Shown here: positions 59,420-64,000 of the stretch, one piece after another
Layout: each line of letters begins with the position of its first letter
How positions within the stretch are numbered: the first letter of the stretch is position 1
Assembly (NCBI GenBank): GCA_002436405.1
Contig: DJLZ01000005.1
Span: 186,001 to 250,000, forward strand
Length of the DNA: 64,000 nt
DNA from: Proteobacteria bacterium UBA6503
GTDB taxonomy: Bacteria; Pseudomonadota; Alphaproteobacteria; UBA1280; UBA6503
Reading direction: 5' to 3'
Notes under the pieces: model-generated
Databases searched by the model: none
What the model was told of the DNA's origin: nothing
What the model saw: the letters and a program-made list of their open reading frames with translations, nothing else
Made by a program: the position numbers and the translations under genes

Positions 59420-60748
59420 ATGCCCATGACCTCAAACGTCCTTCCTGAAATGCCTGAATATAATATGCGTATCCCTGTATCGGAAAAGCTATTCCGTCGT
59501 GCGCAAACGCTTATTCCTGGTGGTGTAAACTCACCAGTGCGTGCATTTAAAGGCGTGGGTGGCACACCTGTGTTTGTGGCTGCCGCTGAAGGGGCTATCT
59601 TCCAAGATATGGACGAACACCAATACGTTGACTTTGTAGGCTCATGGGGGCCAATGATTTTGGGCCACGCTAACCCACGCGTGATTGAAGCCATTAAAAA
59701 CACTGCCGAAATGGGCACATCATTTGGCGCACCGACCGACCGTGAAACCTACCTTGCGGACCTTCTGATTACCAAACATAAAGACTGGGGCGTTGAGAAA
59801 ATCCGCCTTGTAAACTCAGGGACCGAGGCCACCATGAGCGCCATCCGCTTGGCCCGTGGTTACACTGGTAAAAAACGTATTATTAAATTTGATGGCTGCT
59901 ACCACGGCCACGGCGATAGCTTGCTCGTCGCCGCAGGCAGTGGTGCCGCAACGGCGGGTATTCCAGGTTCAGCGGGCGTGCCTGAAGAACTTGCAGCTCT
60001 AACCACTATTGTTCCATTTAACGACCTTGACGCCGTTAAAGCCGTATTTGAAAAGTTTGACGACATTGCCTGCATTATCACTGAGCCTATCTGCGGTAAC
60101 ATGGGCCTTATTAAGCCAAACGATGGCTTCCTTGAAGGTCTACGTGAACTTTGCACCAACAACGGCGCACTGCTTATTTTTGATGAGGTGATGACAGGCC
60201 TACGTGTGCACAAAAACTCAGCCATGGGGCTATACAACATTAAGCCTGACCTTGCGTGCTTTGGTAAAGTTGTGGGTGGCGGTATGCCACTTGCTGTTTA
60301 CGGTGGCCGCCAAGAGGTTATGGATCACCTTGCACCCCTTGGCCCCGTTTACCAAGCGGGCACACTTTCAGGTAACCCAGTGGCAACGGCTGCTGGCTGC
60401 GCCACACTTGAGCAACTGAATGACGATGTTTATAAAAAAGTAACTGAAATCTCAGCCACTTTGGAAACTGAACTAACCCGCCTTGCTAAAAAACATAACC
60501 AAGAGATGGTCTGCCACCACGTGGGCGGCATGTTTGGTTTGTTCTTTGCTGATAAGCTTCCGCAAAACTTTGACGAAGTTAAGGCCACCAATACTGATAA
60601 ATTCTCTCGTTTCTTCCACGGCATGCTAGAAGAGGGCGTTTACCTGCCACCTTCAGCGTTTGAAGCATGGTTTACTTCAACCGCCCACGAAGAACTACAT
60701 ATGGATATTACTCTTAAGGCAGCGGATAAGGTATTGGCACGTGTCTAA
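59420..60748 (+). CDS. hemL: glutamate-1-semialdehyde 2,1-aminomutase
   Basis: A 442-residue PLP enzyme that makes 5-aminolevulinate, the first dedicated tetrapyrrole precursor, in the C5 route from glutamyl-tRNA. Seen are AQTLIPGGVNSPVRAFKGVGGTPVF, GSWGPMILGHANP, VNSGTEATMSAIRLARG, DGCYHGHGDSLLVAAGSG, and the PLP lysine in FGKVVGGGMPLAVYGG. Many alphaproteobacteria use the C4 enzyme HemA (ALA synthase) instead, so its presence says something about this lineage. The start is ATG at 59420 or 59426. The next gene starts inside its last codons. Confidence 0.95.
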   Translation: MPMTSNVLPEMPEYNMRIPVSEKLFRRAQTLIPGGVNSPVRAFKGVGGTPVFVAAAEGAIFQDMDEHQYVDFVGSWGPMILGHANPRVIEAIKNTAEMGTSFGAPTDRETYLADLLITKHKDWGVEKIRLVNSGTEATMSAIRLARGYTGKKRIIKFDGCYHGHGDSLLVAAGSGAATAGIPGSAGVPEELAALTTIVPFNDLDAVKAVFEKFDDIACIITEPICGNMGLIKPNDGFLEGLRELCTNNGALLIFDEVMTGLRVHKNSAMGLYNIKPDLACFGKVVGGGMPLAVYGGRQEVMDHLAPLGPVYQAGTLSGNPVATAAGCATLEQLNDDVYKKVTEISATLETELTRLAKKHNQEMVCHHVGGMFGLFFADKLPQNFDEVKATNTDKFSRFFHGMLEEGVYLPPSAFEAWFTSTAHEELHMDITLKAADKVLARV

Positions 60749-61706
60749 CTTAAAGTTTGCGCCTGGCGTTTATCAGGCCATTGATTGCGGTACGGCCAGC
60801 ATCCGTACCCTTGCTATTGAAGTGACCGAAAATGGTGACTACACAACCGTGCATAATAGCTCGGTTGAGCATGACATTGGCCGCAACCTTACCGAACTGC
60901 AAGCCCTTGCACCTGAAACTATTGAAACTCTGATTACAAGCACCCAGCAATTTATGGGTATTGCGAAAGAGCTTGGCGCCAAAAGTATTGTGGCAGCTGC
61001 CACTGAATCTCTGCGTTCAGCAGCAAACGGGGCTGAGGTTCTTGAACGTCTAGCGGCCGAAGCTATGCCATTTCAGATGCTTTCAGGCTTAGATGAGCTA
61101 CAAACTTCACTGATGGGTGTATTACCGCACCTACGCCAGTTTAAGGGGCCGTTTTACTTTGCCGATAGTGGTGGCGGTAGCACTGAGCTTGGCATCGTAA
61201 ATGCGGATGATTTTTCAGTTGTCGCTGGCGATAGTCTGCAAATTGGCGTGGCCCCATGGTCGCACCGCTTTGAAGCCATCGGCGAAATTATTGATGTTGA
61301 GCATCTTGATGATGCCGTTGACGAAATGACAGCCCAATTTGCCGAAGCGATGGACGGTTGGCCAACACTAGAAGAGGGGGCAACCCTTGCTGTTGCAGGC
61401 GCACCGATGAACCTATTTAGATACGTGCGAGAGATTGTAGGCTCAACTTACGACATTGAAGACCGCACAATGCACCGTGCCGAAGTTGAAAAAGCAGCTC
61501 AAGAAATTGCCGCCATGCGCCTTGCTGCACGTGAGGCTCACCCTTACATTGACAGCAAAGGTGTTGGCTTCCTTTTGCCGTGCGCACTGAAGATTTTGGC
61601 ACTCATGAACGTAACCAATACCGATAAAATCTATGTACTCCATAGCGGTATTTGTGTAGGTTTGTGCTTACAGTCAGCCAAAATTGAACTAAACAAGGCC
61701 GTATAA
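60741..61706 (+). CDS. Ppx/GppA phosphatase family protein
   Basis: A 321-residue member of the exopolyphosphatase/guanosine pentaphosphatase family. It has an actin-like ATPase fold beginning YQAIDCGTASIRTLAIEV, AAATESLRSAANG, a phosphate-binding FADSGGGSTELGIV, and GVAPWSHRF. Members hydrolyse polyphosphate or pppGpp. The C-terminal HD-like domain of larger family members is absent. The start is GTG at 60741, inside the end of hemL, with AAGG 8 bases upstream; no ATG gives this N-terminus. rlmE follows after one base. Confidence 0.86.
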   Translation: MSNLKFAPGVYQAIDCGTASIRTLAIEVTENGDYTTVHNSSVEHDIGRNLTELQALAPETIETLITSTQQFMGIAKELGAKSIVAAATESLRSAANGAEVLERLAAEAMPFQMLSGLDELQTSLMGVLPHLRQFKGPFYFADSGGGSTELGIVNADDFSVVAGDSLQIGVAPWSHRFEAIGEIIDVEHLDDAVDEMTAQFAEAMDGWPTLEEGATLAVAGAPMNLFRYVREIVGSTYDIEDRTMHRAEVEKAAQEIAAMRLAAREAHPYIDSKGVGFLLPCALKILALMNVTNTDKIYVLHSGICVGLCLQSAKIELNKAV

Positions 61707-61707
61707 A

Positions 61708-62379
61708 ATGCCTCTAAAAAAGAAAAAGAAAGTACTCAGACATAGTACAAAGTTTGAGAAGAACCTTTCAATTTCATCACGTCGCTACCTAGAGCGCCAA
61801 GTCCGTGACCAATACTCTACTGCTGCACAGCAAGAAGGGTACCGTTCACGGGCTGTATATAAGCTTAAAGAAATTAATGAAAAATATGGCATCATCAAAA
61901 AGGGCGACGTTATCGTTGACCTTGGTGCGGCCCCCGGCAGCTGGAGCCAAATGGCCGTGCGCCTGATGGAAAACACAGGCACCGTTGTTGCCCTTGATAA
62001 GATTGAGATTGATCAAATCCCTGGGGTTGAATTTTTGTGCGGCGACTTTACGACTGACGAATGCTTTGAAGAACTGCAAAAAATTTCGCCCGACCGTGTA
62101 GATGTTGTGCTGTCAGATATGGCGCCTGAAACCAGCGGTAACGCAAGCCTTGATCACCTGCGCATTATGCACCTGGCCGAACTTGCGGCCGACTTTGCCG
62201 ACCAACACCTAAAACAAGGTGGCCACTTTGTTTGTAAGCTGTTTATGGGCGGGGAAGAAAAACCGTTTTCTGAGATGCTGCGCAAGCGCTACGACAAAGT
62301 TGCCTTCGTTAAACCCTCAGCTTCACGCAAAGACTCGCGCGAAATCTTTATCGTCGGTATTGGCTTTAAGGGCGAGTAG
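61708..62379 (+). CDS. rlmE: 23S rRNA (uridine 2'-O) methyltransferase RlmE
   Basis: A 223-residue FtsJ/RrmJ SAM-dependent methyltransferase that modifies U2552 in the A loop of 23S rRNA late in 50S assembly. SRAVYKLKEINEKYGIIKKGDVIVDLGAAPGSWSQ holds the catalytic Lys and the SAM motif I. LSDMAPETSGN holds the catalytic Asp, and FVCKLFMGGEE the second Lys. A basic N-terminal tail (PLKKKKKVLRHSTKFEKN) is longer than in E. coli. It is next to ppx/gppA, a common pairing in alphaproteobacteria. Confidence 0.95.
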   Translation: MPLKKKKKVLRHSTKFEKNLSISSRRYLERQVRDQYSTAAQQEGYRSRAVYKLKEINEKYGIIKKGDVIVDLGAAPGSWSQMAVRLMENTGTVVALDKIEIDQIPGVEFLCGDFTTDECFEELQKISPDRVDVVLSDMAPETSGNASLDHLRIMHLAELAADFADQHLKQGGHFVCKLFMGGEEKPFSEMLRKRYDKVAFVKPSASRKDSREIFIVGIGFKGE

Positions 62380-62383
62380 ACCC

Positions 62384-63049
62384 TTACCAACCCTTCCATG
62401 GGGTAATGGTTGTGCAAGCAGGTTCTGGTCTGTTCTCTTTAGCAATTTGTTTTTCTAGAGATTGGTAAAACTGCTCTTTTTCAGATTTATTTTGCTCGCC
62501 GAAATACTTTGCTAACATTCTGGCGGGGCCATTAAATGATGAACCTTTAACATAGTCTTCGACGTCATGTAGTTCTTGTGCAATATTTTGGTGTTTTGCA
62601 AGGTTAAGCCTTGTTATCATCAGCAGCATGGGGATTTGGTAACCACCTTTTGCCGCGTATTCTGCCCAGTTCAGTGCTTCCTCGAAGTGGTATTTATGTT
62701 GTGCCTCATTTAGGCGCGGGTCATCAGCACGCCAGTGGTGATAACCGAATATATCGTCAACAGCTGGCCAATAACCTAATTCCGCCAATGTCTTAGTAAT
62801 GTTTTTAGATTCCTGTCTTTTGAAGAAATAATATGGGGACGCACCATATAAGTAAGATAGGTATCTTTTTTGAAGGATTTCGGCATAAGGGGTTGGACTG
62901 TCTTTTTTAGGAAGTTCAATATTATGAACTTCAGTGGAATAAATATATTTTGAAGTGCTTGGGATAACGCTCATTACAAAGTAACTAGCAGTCAATATGC
63001 TTCCTAAAGTAAAAATTGTAACATGGGTGATAATAGGCTTAAGTTTCAT
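62384..63049 (-). CDS. uncharacterised membrane-anchored protein with repeat-like helices
   Basis: A 221-residue protein with one N-terminal hydrophobic segment (about 8-28) and a mainly helical extracytoplasmic part. The segment EALNWAEYAAKGGYQIPMLLMITRLNL resembles the start of a SEL1/TPR-like repeat but is too short to be sure. A C-terminal CTTITPWKGW is noteworthy. Base composition is more AT-rich than in the flanking genes, a sign of weak selection or recent arrival. The stop is four bases from the rlmE stop (convergent). No family is recognised. Confidence 0.65.
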   Translation of the reverse strand: MKLKPIITHVTIFTLGSILTASYFVMSVIPSTSKYIYSTEVHNIELPKKDSPTPYAEILQKRYLSYLYGASPYYFFKRQESKNITKTLAELGYWPAVDDIFGYHHWRADDPRLNEAQHKYHFEEALNWAEYAAKGGYQIPMLLMITRLNLAKHQNIAQELHDVEDYVKGSSFNGPARMLAKYFGEQNKSEKEQFYQSLEKQIAKENRPEPACTTITPWKGW

Positions 63050-63106
63050 TCGCTACTCTTTCTTATTATTCACCCATGCTATCATGAGTTGTGTTTATGG
63101 GAATTT

Positions 63107-63135
63107 AAAAAGGCTGCATTTAGCAGCCTTTTTAT
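63107..63135. terminator. bidirectional terminator
   Basis: An 11-bp stem AAAAAGGCTGC/GCAGCCTTTTT with an ATTTA loop, between the gene at 63049 and the deoxyribosyltransferase gene; it serves the leftward gene that ends at 63142. Confidence 0.88.
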
Positions 63136-63141
63136 TTTGGA

Positions 63142-63867
63142 CTAAGCGAGTGCCTCTTTAGCATCAGTGCCTGTTGTGTATGTGAAGTCGTCTTGCGTAA
63201 GGTCAAGGCCGTCCATGGTGTGGGTGTTGGGTAGGAGTTCGGCTGCGGCTTGTTTCACACATTCTTCAAAGCCACGTAGGTCAGTGTAGCGGTTATCTTC
63301 CGAAACTGGCGTTACCACAATTTCACCACCTGAGTGGAACACGGCGCTATCAAGCATCAGGTTATCAACCATGCCAAAGTCTTCAATCAGCATTTTTTGC
63401 TTAGGGTCTTCAAAGCCTTCGCCTCCATCACGGGCAACAACGTCGCCGTAGTAGGTGCGCACACGGTCAATATGTTGGCGGCCTGAAAGGCCATCGGTTG
63501 CGGTATAAACATTGGCGTATGCAAACACGGCTTTGCCTTGGGCACGCATAAAGCCCATCTCGTAAGCGGTGCCAGTGTCGGCATTAGGGCCGCGGAATGG
63601 GGTCATGTTGGCAATCATAAGGTCGCAGGTGTTCATCAGCTGCTCGTTTGCACGGCTGATTTTAAGCGCCTTGTGGAATGGGGTTTTGTGCGGCTGGTTT
63701 AAAAGCTCAGGCGCATTGTCGAGTGGGAAGATACCTTCAAAGCCATAACGCTCGCAAATTTGGCGCTTTTGCTCGGCAAGTTCATCTGGGTTACGGGTAA
63801 AAACATCAGGGCCAGCTAGGTAAATACGTAGCTTGGTTGATAGTAGAGTAGGTGTACGCTGGGTCAT
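63142..63867 (-). CDS. nucleoside 2-deoxyribosyltransferase family protein
   Basis: A 241-residue protein of the nucleoside 2-deoxyribosyltransferase family, which swaps bases between deoxynucleosides in purine/pyrimidine salvage. LRIYLAGPDVFTRNPDELAEQKRQIC at the start, LMIANMTPFRGPNADTGTAYEMGFMRAQGKAVFAYAN holds the substrate Asp and the catalytic Glu (in AYEMGF). It is longer than the classic 160-residue enzymes, with a C-terminal extension. I choose the ATG at 63867, with GGGAG about 11 bases upstream; the frame begins with TTG at 63888. Past it to 64000 I see no gene. Confidence 0.85.
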   Translation of the reverse strand: MTQRTPTLLSTKLRIYLAGPDVFTRNPDELAEQKRQICERYGFEGIFPLDNAPELLNQPHKTPFHKALKISRANEQLMNTCDLMIANMTPFRGPNADTGTAYEMGFMRAQGKAVFAYANVYTATDGLSGRQHIDRVRTYYGDVVARDGGEGFEDPKQKMLIEDFGMVDNLMLDSAVFHSGGEIVVTPVSEDNRYTDLRGFEECVKQAAAELLPNTHTMDGLDLTQDDFTYTTGTDAKEALA

Positions 63868-64000
63868 GGCGTAGGACTCCCTTAGCAATTTTTATTGTCA
63901 GGCGTCGTCAAATTAGTGTAGCGGCATTTAGCATTCTGACAAACCAAAAAGTTCTTAAAAATCTTATTATTATCAAGCGACTTTATGGCCAAAATATGGT

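Noticed and set aside
1..64000. Insertion sequences, prophage genes or CRISPR arrays
   Set aside because: No transposase, integrase, phage structural gene or regularly spaced direct repeat was seen anywhere in the window.

Overview
The window looks like a chromosomal stretch of an alphaproteobacterium with moderate GC content by eye. The main evidence is gene order. It has a tkt-gap-pgk glycolytic block beside zapA and 5-formyltetrahydrofolate cyclo-ligase, then the run yebC-ruvC-ruvA-ruvB-tolQ-tolR-tolA-tolB-pal-cpoB-tilS-ftsH-glmM, an rpoH-type heat-shock sigma factor, split gcvPA/gcvPB, and a cobS/cobT pair. No family-level name can be given from sequence alone. Highly expressed genes use the leucine codon CTA often, and an E. 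coli-like NADP isocitrate dehydrogenase sits beside a Rickettsia/Thermus-like one, so this is not a standard model alphaproteobacterium. No insertion sequence, prophage, CRISPR array or rRNA operon was seen.

Layout. 1-8.4 kb: the N-terminus of a fumarylacetoacetate-hydrolase-family protein, a membrane coiled-coil protein plus bactofilin, a gamma carbonic anhydrase, class I fructose-bisphosphate aldolase and a CDF-like transporter, which converge on the leftward tkt-gap-pgk operon. 8.5-11.9 kb: a short coiled-coil protein, ZapA, 5-FTHF cyclo-ligase, a YmdB-type phosphodiesterase, a NUDIX protein and YebC. 12.4-25 kb: Holliday-junction resolution (ruvCAB), the Tol-Pal envelope system, tRNA-Ile lysidine synthetase, FtsH, GlmM and a MarC protein. 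25.1-27.3 kb: rpoH and rluD (leftward) and tRNA-Glu(TTC). 27.4-32.4 kb: an accessory-looking stretch with a short Hsp70/YegD-like protein, an orphan gene with a Shine-Dalgarno-masking hairpin, a divergent NUDIX protein, a PEGA-like lipoprotein and a DUF4105 protein. 32.4-36.8 kb: the leftward gcvT-gcvH-gcvPA-gcvPB operon. 36.9-44 kb: an arylsulfate sulfotransferase-like protein, a diguanylate cyclase with a deoxyribosyltransferase-like and a membrane protein, an ALDH7-type dehydrogenase and small orphans. 44.3-50.5 kb: cobS-cobT, alaS and a peptidase S51-like protein. 51.3-55.2 kb: pterin dehydratase, a lipoprotein and two different isocitrate dehydrogenases. 55.3-64 kb: a DUF2628-like protein, rpmB, yqgE, rnhA, thrB, hemL, a Ppx/GppA-type gene, rlmE, an orphan and a nucleoside 2-deoxyribosyltransferase-like gene.

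Most of the content is housekeeping: lower glycolysis, the TCA entry to 2-oxoglutarate, glycine cleavage feeding one-carbon folate (with the 5-FTHF ligase), DNA repair, envelope integrity, proteostasis (FtsH, RpoH, Hsp70), tRNA charging and modification, and the first step of tetrapyrrole synthesis. No complete new multi-gene system with a clear function is evident.

The most unusual signals are regulatory. tilS appears to have no ATG/GTG/TTG start. A near-consensus sigma-32 promoter points away from rpoH into a short terminated interval. A hairpin masks the ribosome-binding site of an orphan gene. Nested palindromes lie between the two isocitrate dehydrogenases. A run of hairpins follows icd. 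A palindrome covers the alaS -10 element. All coordinates, starts and pairings were read by eye, and no alignment or folding program was run.
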